This document shows positions 1 to 9,138 of a DNA stretch of 64,000 bases, one piece after another. Each line of letters begins with the position of its first letter. Position 1 is the first letter of the stretch. The DNA comes from Bufo bufo. Taxonomy: Eukaryota; Chordata; Amphibia; Anura; Bufonidae. The stretch lies in contig NC_053392.1 of the NCBI RefSeq assembly GCF_905171765.1, forward strand, positions 446,676,837-446,740,836. Reading direction: 5' to 3'. The notes beneath the pieces are model-generated. The model did no database searches and was not told the origin of the DNA. It was given only the letters and a program-made list of their open reading frames with translations. The position numbers and the translations under genes were made by a program.

Positions 1-440
1 TCACTTTGCGCACGCAGCCGGGCCGCCCATAAGCCCATACGGTCAGTCAAGGGGTTGGTTCGGGCGCAGTCACAATAATCCGGTGGTTAGCTAGGGAGCG
101 GTGGCATGAGTGAAGTGTCGCCCAGCTGGCGTGCGCTCACTCACACGTCTGTCCTTGGTTATTCAGGTTCACAGGTGGTGGGCTAACTTACGATACTGTG
201 GGGTTCGTGGCTGTCATGGCCGCCAGGTGAGTCAGGGGTGGTGCATGCGGGGGCCAACCCCCTCTTTTCTCCTGCATAGGCTTGGGGGACAGGGGATGGT
301 GGTCTATTATGTCCAGGCCTCTGGCGCATCTCTTACAGGGTGGCGCCTACAGTCGTGGCCTTTGGTGGGGGGGAAAAGAAAAAAAAAAAAAAAAGAAAAA
401 ATTATAATAATGGTATAGATAGGAATGTTGCTTTGCCAGG
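1..440. other. Noncoding interior of the YR element
   Basis: No convincing gene. A short A-rich run occurs near 370-400 just before the 53-bp array. The open frames here lack any recognisable domain. Confidence 0.4.
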
Positions 441-870
441 TCTGTCACGACTACAGACTCCTTATAAAGCCCTGCCACGACTGCAGGCATCAGTCTGTCA
501 CGACTACAGACCCGCTCTAAAGCCCTGCCACGACTGCAGGCAACAGTCTGTCACGACTACAGACCCGTTATAAAGCCCTGCCACGACTGCAGGCATCAGT
601 CTGTCACGACTACAGACTCGTTATAAAGTCCTGCCACGACTGCAGGCATCAGTCTGTCACGACTACAGACCCGTTATAAAGCCCTGCCACGACTGCAGGC
701 ATCAGTCTGTCACGACTACAGACTCGTTATAAAGTCCTGCCACGACTGCAGGCATCAGTCTGTCACGACTACAGACCCGCTCTAAAGCCCTGCCACGACT
801 GCAGGCACAAATCCGTTACGACTGCAGACTCATTATTAAGACCGGCCACGACTGCAGGCATTAGTCTCAT
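441..870. repeat. 53-bp tandem array
   Basis: The start TCTGTCACGACTACAGAC recurs at 441, 494, 547, 600, 653, 706 and 759, exactly 53 bp apart, giving seven good copies, then decayed copies to about 870. Each unit holds two related blocks, CTGTCACGACTACAG and CTGCCACGACTGCAG, so it looks like a diverged internal duplication. It lies inside the YR retroelement. Confidence 0.93.
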
Positions 871-1149
871 GTCAACAGACTCATGAGGTAATACTACCAC
901 GTCTACAGGCGATGGTCCGTTACCGCTACTCTCGATGTAGGGTCCCCTCACGACTATAGGGGCTAGTCGGTCACATCCACAGACTCGGTCGCACTCCCGT
1001 TAACTACAGGCACTGGGTGGGCATCTACGGGTAGTTGCGTCACGACTACGCACGTGGGTCAGCCACGGCCTGGGAGGTCAGCCTTCACGGTCACAGGTAG
1101 GTCCAGTTAGGCTTCAGTCCCCCAGCGGGTTCCAGTCACAATAACCAGC

Positions 1150-1440
1150 CCCTAGGTGAGGGGGGGCACTCCCGCACCGGCGCACAATGCCAGGGAGCTG
1201 TGCGGCTCCTCACGCGGCACACGGTTCAAACCAGCGGGGGCCGGGGCCCACGGTAAAGGAAGGGCTCCCTCTGATCCGGTGCACATTGCCAGGGAGTGGC
1301 GCTGCTCCCCACGCGGTACGAGTGTCCAGCCGGCGGTGGGTTGGCCCTCCCGCACTGGTGCATTCTGCCAGGGAGCAGCGTGAGCTCCCCACGCGGCTGG
1401 GGGGTAAGGCTCCTCATCTTAAATAAAGTCTGGCACGGGC
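1150..1440. repeat. Irregular GC-rich triple repeat with poly(A)-signal-like AATAAA
   Basis: The block GCCAGGGAG followed by a CACGCGG-type segment recurs three times (near 1189, 1288 and 1367) with unequal spacing. An AATAAA lies near 1421, but nothing else marks a transcript end. The flanks 871-1150 and 1440-1742 show no gene; the latter ends in A and TA runs. Confidence 0.55.
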
Positions 1441-1742
1441 CGCCGTGCCGTTAGGTAGGCAGGGATCAGGGGAAGGAGTACTAGGCTCGGTCAGGGGGAG
1501 CAGATCATAGGCGGTGGCTGGCTTCCTGCTGCCGGCCGTACATTAGGTTCCAAGGGGGTTATTTAGGCACAAGATGTTAGTTAGTCCGTGCAGGTGATCT
1601 GCGTTATACCATGCTCTTCATGCTCGTACTCAGAGCTGTGCCCATACGGGAGCTGTTAAGTGGTTGATAGTGAGAAAAAAAAAAAAAAAAGTATGTGTAT
1701 ATATATATAAAAAAAAAAAAAAAAAATAATATATACATTTTT

Positions 1743-3583
1743 GAGTCTCTCACGCATGGCTTCTCCGTGTTAGTTTTACACATACAGATCTGCCATTAGA
1801 GTCTCTCACGCATGGCTTCTCCGTGTGAGTTTTACACATATGACTCCGCCATTAGTCTCTCACGCATGGCTTCTCCGTTTTAGGTTTACACATATGACTC
1901 CGCCATTAGTCTCTCACGCATGGCTTCTCCGTTTTAGGTTTACACATATGACTCCACCATTAGTCTCTCACGCATGGCTGCTCCGTTTTAGGTTTACACA
2001 TATGACTCCGCCATTAGTCTCTCACGCATGGCTGCTCCGTTTTAGGTTTACACATATGACTCCGCCATTAGAGTCTCTCACGCATGGCTTCTCCGTTTTA
2101 GGTTACACATTTGACTCCGCCATCTGAGTCTCTCATGCATGACTTCTCCGTTTAGGTTCACACATATGTCTCCGCCATTAGAGTCTCACGCATGGCTGCT
2201 CCGTTTTAGGTTACACATATGACTCCGCCATTAGAGTCTCTCACGCATGGCTTCTCCGTTTTAGGTTTACACATAGGACTCCGCCATTAGAGTCTCTCAC
2301 GCATGGCTGCTCCGTTTTAGGTTTACACATATGACTCCGCCATTAGAGTCTCTCACGCATGGCTTCTCCGTTTTAGGTTACACATTTGACTCCGCCATCT
2401 GAGTCTCTCATGCATGACTTCTCCGTTTAGGTTCACACATATGTCTCCGCCATTAGAGTCTCACGCATGGCTGCTCCGTTTTAGGTTACACATATGACTC
2501 CGCCATTAGAGTCTCTCACGCATGGCTTCTCCGTTTAGGTTCACACATATGTCTCCGCCATTAGAGTCTCTCACACATGGCTTCCCCGTTTTAGGTTTAC
2601 ACATAGGACTCCGCCATTAGAGTCTCTCACGCATGGCTTCTCCATTTTAGGTTTACACATAGGACTCCGCCATTAGAGTCTCTCACGCATGGCTTCTCCG
2701 TTTTAGGTTACACATATGACTCCGCCATTAGAGTCTCTCACGCATGGCTTCTCCGTTTTAGGTTACACATATGACTCCGCCATTAGAGTCTCTCACGCAT
2801 GGCTTCTCCGTTTTAGGTTACACATATGACTCCGCCATTAGAGCCTCTCACGTATGGTTTCTCCGTTTTAGGTTACACATATGACTCCGCCATCTGAGTC
2901 TCTCACGCATGGCTTCTCCGTTTTAGTTTTACACATATGACTCCGCCATTAGAGTCCCTCACGCAGAGCTTCTCCGTTTTAGTTTTACACATATGACTCC
3001 GCCATTAGAGTCTCTCACGCATGGCTTCTCCGTTTTAGGTTACACATATGACTCCGCCATTAGAGTCTCTCACGCATGGCTTCTCCGTTTTAGGTTACAC
3101 ATATGACTCCGCCATTAGAGCCTCTCACGTATGGTTTCTCCGTTTTAGGTTACACATATGACTCCGCCATCTGAGTCTCTCACGCATGGCTTCTCCGTTT
3201 TAGTTTTACACATATGACTCCGCCATTAGAGTCCCTCACGCAGAGCTTCTCCGTTTTAGTTTTACACATATGACTCCGCCATTAGAGTCTCTCACGCATG
3301 GCTTCTCCGTTTTAGTTTTACACATATGACTCCGCCATTAGAGTCCCTCACGCAGAGCTTCTCCGTTTTAGTTTTACACATATGACTCCGCCATTAGAGT
3401 CTCTCACGCATGGCTTCTCCGTTTTAGGTTTACACATATGACTCCGCCATTAGAGTCTCTCACGCATGGCTTCTCCGTTTTAGGTTTACACATATGACTC
3501 CGCCATTAGAGTCTCTCACGCATGGCTTCTCCGTTTTAGTTTTACACATATGACTCCGCCATTAGAGTCTCTCACGCATGGAG
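1743..3583. repeat. About 55-bp minisatellite, roughly 33 copies
   Basis: The unit begins GAGTCTCTCACGCATGGC, continues TTCTCCGTTTTAGG, then ACACATATGACTCCGCCATTA. Spacing varies from about 52 to 57 bp because of small indels (TTAG/TTAGAG, GGTTA/GGTTTA). Blocks of several units are themselves repeated, for example around 2080-2230 and 2350-2500, which suggests unequal exchange. A stretch of 54-bp units gives a spurious 100-codon open frame with an 18-residue repeat. The array lies directly upstream of the recombinase remnant. Confidence 0.95.
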
Positions 3584-3614
3584 ATTAAAAAAAAAATAAA
3601 ATAAAAAATTTCCT

Positions 3615-4570
3615 CACCAGGCCCAGCTGCGCTGGGACTAGTCTCCCATCTCACCATAGCTAAGAGACTGATGGCCAATTCCTTGGCCAGTAATACTCTG
3701 AGGGCTTACAAGACAGCTTGGCACCTGTTTCAGAGATATGAGAACACCTACCTGGCCGGGGACCTATCACTCACCTATTGGGCTTTGTCGGGGTTTTTGC
3801 CACTCTCAATTAAACCTGTCCTATAGCATTGTTAACTATACATGGCAGGTATTCAGCACCATTGGTGCAGGCTACATCCGGACCTACCGTCACTCTTCTC
3901 CGCCCACCCGATCAAAGCGGCGTTGAAGGGTTTGCGCAAGATGTCTGTTGTGAAACGACATGGGCGTCAGCCATTTACCGGTAGCTTGTTCAGGCCGTGA
4001 CAGGCAAACTGCAGGGGCAAACCGTTCGGGCCGCAGGTTAGCGCTCTGGTAGAAACAGCCTTGTACCTGGCTTTCCATGGATTCCTCAGGTCAGGCGAGC
4101 TCATGGGCACCAATACGCTGGCTGGGTGCCTGCGGAAAGGTCAGCTCATCCGGCGCGGGTCCATCTATGTCCTCACCTTGGCCTCGTCCAAGACGTCACG
4201 GCCGGGGCAACCAGTGGCGGTCAGATACTTTCCCACGGACAGCAGATGGTGTCCGGTGCAGGCCTTGGAGGCTTGGCTGCGTAGTATTTAGTCCAAGCGG
4301 CATGTTCTCCCGTACTCGAACTAGGCAATGCCCGGCTAACCACCGCGGCCTTTCTTACGTACTTTCAGGTTAGTTGACAGGTCCAGGGGTCGGTCCTCGC
4401 TGGATCACAGGACATTCCTTCCGCATGGGCGCGGCAGCGGCGGCGTCCATGCATAAGGTGCCAGTACATGTCATCAAACGGTTGGGTCGTCGCAGTTCCG
4501 TGTGTTCCATACGTAATATCCCGGATCCTTATACGAAATATCATTGGCTTTCGAGTTTTGGTCTGTAGTT
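3615..4570 (+). pseudogene. Tyrosine recombinase of a YR retroelement, broken
   Basis: Tyrosine recombinases of DIRS/Ngaro elements integrate a circular DNA intermediate by strand exchange. Visible pieces are an N-terminal SAM-like helix region (SNTLRAYKTAWHLFQRY, near 3688-3740), the first catalytic arginine region (AFHGFLRSGEL, near 4070-4100) and the HxxR box (GHSFRMGAAAAA, near 4410-4445). The expected catalytic tyrosine region after LGRRSS reads VCSIRNI, so the tyrosine seems to be lost. The pieces lie in more than one frame: a frame change occurs around 3800-3850, an in-frame stop near 4000, and stops plus another frame change between 4291 and 4374. It is therefore a pseudogene. It sits just before the split direct repeats, where a YR gene belongs. 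Confidence 0.75.
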
Positions 4571-4612
4571 TCTGTTATCAAGTTTTCTAACTCCTATGCA
4601 TGGTTCTTTTGG

Positions 4613-4730
4613 CCCCTTTAGGCTACCCTTCGATAAGCAGTTCCGGCATAACTCTGCTGCTTCTAGGTTGGGGGGGTGGAGTATAGGCGTAGGTAGGGGA
4701 CCCTCTCAGCATGAGCCGATCCGAGCACAA
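4613..4730 (+). repeat. Split direct repeat, copy B1
   Basis: This 118-bp sequence starts CCCCTTTAGGCTACCC and ends GATCCGAGCACAA. It recurs at 4881-4998 with a constant 268-bp offset and no difference I can see. The 4731-4880 spacer would be A2. Confidence 0.85.
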
Positions 4731-4880
4731 GTGGTAGGCAATTAAGAGTGCCGTATTTGTGTGAGGGGAGGCGGGGCGTTCACTATTTAAACCTGGCCCT
4801 CCTCCCCCCACTTGTCGGTTCGAACGATTTCAACCCACCCAGGAGCCCTCCCTTCTTTCAGGTCTCATTATTGGGGTAGC

Positions 4881-4998
4881 CCCCTTTAGGCTACCCTTCG
4901 ATAAGCAGTTCCGGCATAACTCTGCTGCTTCTAGGTTGGGGGGGTGGAGTATAGGCGTAGGTAGGGGACCCTCTCAGCATGAGCCGATCCGAGCACAA
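4881..4998 (+). repeat. Split direct repeat, copy B2, element terminus
   Basis: Second copy of the 118-bp repeat. Its last base abuts the Ty3/gypsy sequence, so it marks the 3' end of the YR element. No target duplication is visible, as expected for YR-mediated insertion. Confidence 0.8.
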
Positions 4999-5361
4999 TT
5001 TTATTTAGCTCCCTGTAATCAATACATGGTCTTAATCCTCTGTTCTTTTTACCCACAAAAAAGAACCCCACCCCCATAGGGGACACTGAGGGTCTAATTT
5101 GACCTTTTTGTAAACTTTCCTTCAAGTAATCCCTCATAGACTGTCGTTGTGGACTGGACAAATTATAAATACGACCCTTAGGGTACTTTTACTCTTGGAT
5201 GAGATTGATGGCACAATCATAGGGTCTATGAGGTGGAAGGAAGTCAGTATCGGTCATGGAAAAAACATCAGAAAAATCGCTGATATACTTAGGGAGAATT
5301 TTCAACTCCATAGAGACACTAGCTTGAATAAACGGTAGACAGCGGGAATCACAATTTACCC
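4999..5361 (-). pseudogene. Ty3/gypsy reverse transcriptase N-terminus with linker
   Basis: On the minus strand the linker from protease to reverse transcriptase is readable (for example ISDFSDVFS and PPHRPYDCAINLI), followed by an in-frame TAA near 5180. Next comes the reverse-transcriptase finger region, with [17 protein letters not shown] and [10 protein letters not shown]. The frame ends abruptly after NKI at 4999, where the YR element B2 repeat begins. The catalytic YxDD box is not present in the window. The stop codon and the truncation make it a pseudogene. Confidence 0.85.
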
Positions 5362-5362
5362 C

Positions 5363-5790
5363 TCATTTCTCTAATTCGCCCGTGGACCAGTTGATAACTG
5401 GATTATGAACCTGGAGGGAAGGCATACCAAGAACTATCTCCACAGGCAGATTTTTCAAAATCAAAAAAGAGCAACTCTCTGTATGAATAGCCCCCACTAC
5501 CAAGGTCACCTCAAGGGTACAATATTCCACCATCCTGCCAACCAAAGGAGTGGAGTCAATTATGTGAATAGGGTTAGTAACAGACAGAATTCGCACCCCT
5601 AGGGAAAGGGCAAATTTGTGGTGAATAAAATTAGAAGCAGACCCAGAATCAATGAATGCCTCCCCAGAACCTTTAAAAGTGCCAAAAGAAATAACCACAG
5701 GTAACAATACTTTCTTTTTTACCACCTCGGGTAGTACCTTATCCCTCTGGGTGGCTGGACGCGGGAATTTCCTGATCCGTAAGGACTCTC
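5363..5790 (-). pseudogene. Retroviral-type aspartic protease of Ty3/gypsy element
   Basis: The minus-strand frame encodes a retropepsin-like domain with the active-site triad in FIDSGSASNFI and a downstream ILGMPSL-type segment (read here as IVLGMPSL), as in Ty3/gypsy proteases. It cleaves the element polyprotein. The frame is open over 120 codons and can be read somewhat further upstream, to about 5790, without a gag domain. It is listed as part of a dead element because gag is absent and pol is truncated. Confidence 0.82.
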
Positions 5791-5824
5791 ATGATGTCCA
5801 TGGTTTAGGTAGGGCCTGTGATTC

Positions 5825-6506
5825 TGTCACAAACGGTAGGGATAAGTGCAGCCCTGAGCTCCACCCACACCACTATCCCAACCTACTTGCATGGTCCGTC
5901 CTAACCGACGGTGCACAAATGGACGGCAGTCCCTGGCTTAAGTACGTGCAGGGGCCTACAGGAAGGGAACAAGGTGGAAGAAAACAAGAGACTAAGACAG
6001 AAAGGTAAGCTACCAGGCTGGGTAGAAACCAAACAAGCAAATAACAAACCGTAAGCAAAATCAGAAAACAATGGAAGCCGAGGTCAAGTGCCAGGAGGTC
6101 ACGTCAGTACGAAGGGATTATACAGGTTCAGGAGTCAAATACAAGCCGAGGTCGAGTTCACAAAATCACACATGCAGGAAAACGCTAGTGAGTAGTAAGA
6201 CCAATCACAGGCAACTTGTAGCCAGCAAGTTGCCTGTTAAATAGGCCAGACCGAATGGTCACGTGACGTGGCCAGCGTCAGCCCCAGCCAAAACTCTGAG
6301 CGCCGACTCATATTCGTTGACGCTCGTCTCTGCCCCTGCTTGTTGCCTAGGGGATGGAGGATGCAGGACGCCGGGTCCTCCTCACCCCCTTGTTACCGGG
6401 AAGATGAGGACGCCAGCCGCATCCGACGCTGGCTCCTCCTCCCTCTCTATCAGCGGGACGCCGGTGGTGCTGCAAGGAGGGAACGCACCGCCGACTCCCT
6501 GTTACA
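5825..6506 (-). mobile_element. LTR of the Ty3/gypsy element (682 bp)
   Basis: On the minus strand it begins TGTAACAGGG and ends TTTGTGACA, the TG...CA ends expected of an LTR. It contains a TTTAA-type TATA candidate near 6236-6247. It lies immediately upstream of the protease on the same strand. The outer flank (CTCTC at 6507) cannot be tested for a target duplication because the other end is outside the window. A primer binding site was not recognised. Confidence 0.65.
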
Positions 6507-6930
6507 CTCTCATAACTTTTTATAGTTATGTCTATGGGGTTGAGAGCTGATTTTTTGCAGAATGATCTTTACTTTTTATTGATATAATGTTGCAGTGTGT
6601 ACAAATTTTTCATCATTTTTATTCAAATTTTTTGAGGAGGTGAAGCAACAAAATAATTGCAAATTAGCTATTTAGATTTTTTTCCCCCCATTCCGTTATA
6701 TTTTAATAGTTCAGGTATTTTAGGACATGGTGACCTACAGTGTTTATTTTTTATTAGATTTTTTTTAATTATTTTTAAAACTTTATTATTGTTTATTATT
6801 ATTGAAGCTTCCTTAATTCCATGAAAGGAGTGTACATACATAATGATCCTGCCTGTGAGGGCAAAACTGGTCATACAGCAGTATAGTGGCAGCAGGGTTA
6901 CTGTAGATTGTATACCTGTCTGAAGAGGTA
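6507..6930. other. AT-rich sequence without a recognised feature
   Basis: No gene seen; the short minus-strand frame over 6668-6955 runs into the Tc1 terminus and has no domain. Confidence 0.4.
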
Positions 6931-7172
6931 CAGTACAGACCAAAAGTTTGGACACACCTTCTCATTCAAAGAGTTTTCTTTATTTTCATGACTATGAAAA
7001 TTGTAGATTCACACTGAAGGCATCAAAACTATGAATTAAGACATGTGGAATTATATACATAACAAAAAAGTGTGAAACAACTGAAAATATGTCATATTCT
7101 AGGTTCTTCAAAGTAGCCACCTTTTGCTTTGATTACTTCTTTGCACACTCTTGGCATTCTCTTGACTTTTGA
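6931..7172 (-). mobile_element. Tc1-like transposon, 3' end fragment
   Basis: The terminus CAGTACAGACCAAAAGTTTG follows a TA at 6929-6930, the expected Tc1 target site. About 120 bp inside, the minus strand encodes the very C-terminus of a Tc1 transposase (KEVIKAKGGYFEEPRI). The fragment stops near 7172, so the rest of the transposon is missing. It belongs to a different Tc1 family from the intact copy at 11210-12760. Confidence 0.82.
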
Positions 7173-7503
7173 GGTACATGTATGGAGACTGTTGGGAAGG
7201 GGTTAAGTATAATTACATACATGTACGCAAATATGCTTGAAGGGGTTAAATACAATAAATACTGCATATCTTAATACTGGTATGTTATATCATGTCTTTA
7301 ACCCCTTGCTGCAAATAGACGTAGCTGTAGATCCAGATTGCATGTAACTTACTGCAGACGTACAGCTACTTCTGAACTGTTAATTAGGCCTGTGACACTA
7401 TAAAGTGTCACAGCCTCAGAGTCTCTGCTCTCATTGACAGCAGAGAAGCGGGAGAAGCCGGCAAGGGATCAATCACTATGGAGATCAGAGCCTGAAATCA
7501 GGC
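7173..7503. other. Older repeat that received the Penelope-like insertion
   Basis: No gene. The sequence includes an inverted pair around 7393-7410 (GTGACACTATAAAGTGTCAC). It continues on the far side of the Penelope-like element at 14110 after one copy of the 14-bp duplication. Confidence 0.5.
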
Positions 7504-7517
7504 ATAGCCCCCTCTGT

Positions 7518-7612
7518 AAAAAAAGTAGTAAATGAGGCGCACAGGAACACACAAAGACCAAGCAGAGGTGCACTCAGTAAAGTGGACTCACCCAGTCCAC
7601 TAAAAATAACGT
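7518..7612. repeat. Terminal direct repeat of Penelope-like element, left copy
   Basis: Starts with seven A then GTAGTAAATGAGGCGCAC and ends AAAATAACGT. It contains the hairpin GTGGACT-CACCC-AGTCCAC. It matches 13996-14090 over 95 bp (offset 6478) and then diverges. Confidence 0.93.
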
Positions 7613-8384
7613 GCAACTTGTGATAAATGAACTGGGCACTCTCAGGATACAGGGATCACACAGATATTTATTAATATATAAGGCTAAAAACGACAATAAA
7701 AGAGAGAATATGGCCCTCCTGTAGGAAAGCTATGTATAAAACAACACTTGCTCACTATAACCGGCACTCTGACTCTAGATGGATATTATAAACTACACAT
7801 GGCATATTCTAACATTAAAACGACAATAAAAAGGTACATCATAGATTATTCACACAATAAAAGAATCGCACAATAAAACGCATATATATCGCAAATGCTG
7901 AATTTTTACTGGGAAAACTACAATTGCGAGTTGTTCCCCAACTCACTGGCAAAGTTCTGAAGCTCCAAGGTAACAGTTAGAGGCACCGTGACGTGATAGT
8001 CCCACAACAAAACAGGTATAGCGGCGTCCCGCTCTATATTCAAACAGTAGCGTCCCACTGGGCTAATAGCATTTGAGTCTTGTTAAATCTCTTGTCAGCA
8101 AATATTTGATGAAAAAGATAGTCTTACCGGAAAGATTCTCCTCACCACTTCGCTGTACACCGTCGCTCTGCTGGGTCGTGTTTTTAATTACCTCCAGGCT
8201 TTTTTGAGCGGTCAGGTTGTTAAAATCCCACGTAGGTAAAAGTTTGGCATGTGCAGCCCGGTCTCTGCTGTAGGCTGTCACGGATTCTTTATACTTGAAC
8301 CTTATCGTGGTGTTTAGCAGTATGGTGCGAGGTTCCGGCACTATCTATTGGTCCTCACTCCTTAAAAATTCGGGGTCCTGTTAG

Positions 8385-8430
8385 AGCTAGACGCGTTTCG
8401 GGGCTTAAGATTGCCCCTTCCTCAGTAGCT
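8385..8430 (-). ncRNA. Hammerhead-ribozyme-like motif (minimal type I) in the Penelope-like element
   Basis: On the minus strand the order is AGCTA, CTGAGGA, A, GGGGC-loop-GCCCC, GAAAC, GC, GTC, TAGCT. CTGAGGA fits the conserved CUGANGA, GAAA follows stem II, and ACGCGT would form a two-base-pair stem III ending at the GUC cleavage triplet. AGCTA/TAGCT would pair as stem I. Cleavage would fall between 8390 and 8389. One unpaired A between CUGAGGA and stem II departs from the consensus and might impair activity. Minimal hammerheads with tiny stem III have been reported in Penelope-like elements, which supports the reading. Activity is unproven. Confidence 0.6.
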
Positions 8431-9138
8431 ACCAGTCCCCCTGAAAATGCTTCCTTTTATAGTCCTAGACTACTTCTTCAAAACCCGGCATGGATCCTGA
8501 CCGGAATCTGGACCCACAGTTTACTGGAGCTAATGTTTGCTCCTAGAACACATGGAGCTTTGTTTCTTTTATGTTTCCAGCATATTGAGTTTATAAATAA
8601 TAGTGTTCACTAACCTACATCATGTTTATACAAAAACTATTAAAAACACATCAAAGCAATATCAGTTTTAAAAAATATTCATACTAGTGACTTATCTCTC
8701 TCTGCTGGTTGTATTGCACCAAAAAACGCATCTACACCCATGCGGTTCTGGTGCGTTTTTCATGCGTTTTTTTTTTTTTTTTTTTTCCTTTTATAAGATA
8801 AAATATAACAAAACATCTGTTCATGCTCCCTACTGTCTGTTGGGTAGTGGACAATACATAACAATTAAGTCTATAACTTCAAAGTGATAAAAAACAGTCG
8901 CTTAAGAACATACTTCTAAAAAATACAAAAATTCATCAATCAATACCACTAATAAGCCGTTTCAATATAACTATTTGGGTCTTGCCATTCGATACTTCCA
9001 ATATTTTCAATATTCCGTAAAGTTGTAGGAGTGGGGGGATATGTGAGGAAGGGAGTGGGAGCCCACTGCCAAGGACCATCCCACCTAATAGACAAAGAAG
9101 GTTGGGTTGGCCTTCAGCAGGGGGCACCCACCCCTACT

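Larger units (their letters stand above)
1..4998 (+). mobile_element. Tyrosine-recombinase (YR) retroelement, 3' portion, Ngaro/DIRS-like
   Basis: The segment holds two minisatellite arrays, then a degraded tyrosine recombinase (3615-4570), then a 118-bp sequence present twice (4613-4730 and 4881-4998) around a 150-bp spacer. That end layout is what is described as B1-A2-B2 split direct repeats in Ngaro/PAT-type YR retroelements; the matching A1 copy should lie at the 5' end, upstream of this window. The right end is sharp: at 4998/4999 the sequence switches inside a conserved reverse-transcriptase codon series of a Ty3/gypsy element read on the minus strand. I see no reverse transcriptase of its own in the visible part. 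Assignment to Ngaro rather than DIRS is inference from the repeat order. Confidence 0.6.
4999..6506 (-). mobile_element. Decayed Ty3/gypsy LTR retrotransposon, 5' part
   Basis: Read on the minus strand the order is LTR (6506 to 5825), a short leader of about 100 bp, aspartic protease, linker, then the start of reverse transcriptase, cut by the YR element at 4998. The gag gene is missing: only about 100 bp separate LTR and protease, so this is an internally deleted copy. The rest of pol and the other LTR should lie on the far side of the YR insertion, outside the window. Confidence 0.8.

Noticed and set aside
110..418. 102-codon frame at the window start
   Set aside because: Ends in a poly-lysine from an A run; no domain; inside noncoding retroelement sequence.
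441..870. CRISPR-like regular array of 53 bp
   Set aside because: The whole unit is repeated without unique spacers and the context is a vertebrate retroelement.
1825..2127. 100-codon frame with an 18-residue repeat
   Set aside because: It is the translation of 54-bp minisatellite units; neighbouring units with other lengths break the frame.
7518..7612. Hammerhead core within the 95-bp terminal repeat
   Set aside because: There is a good hairpin (GTGGACT/AGTCCAC) but no CUGANGA or GAAA in the required order.
8063..8341. 92-codon minus-strand frame in the Penelope-like 3' tail
   Set aside because: No domain, and located in the noncoding tail next to the ribozyme-like motif; probably chance.
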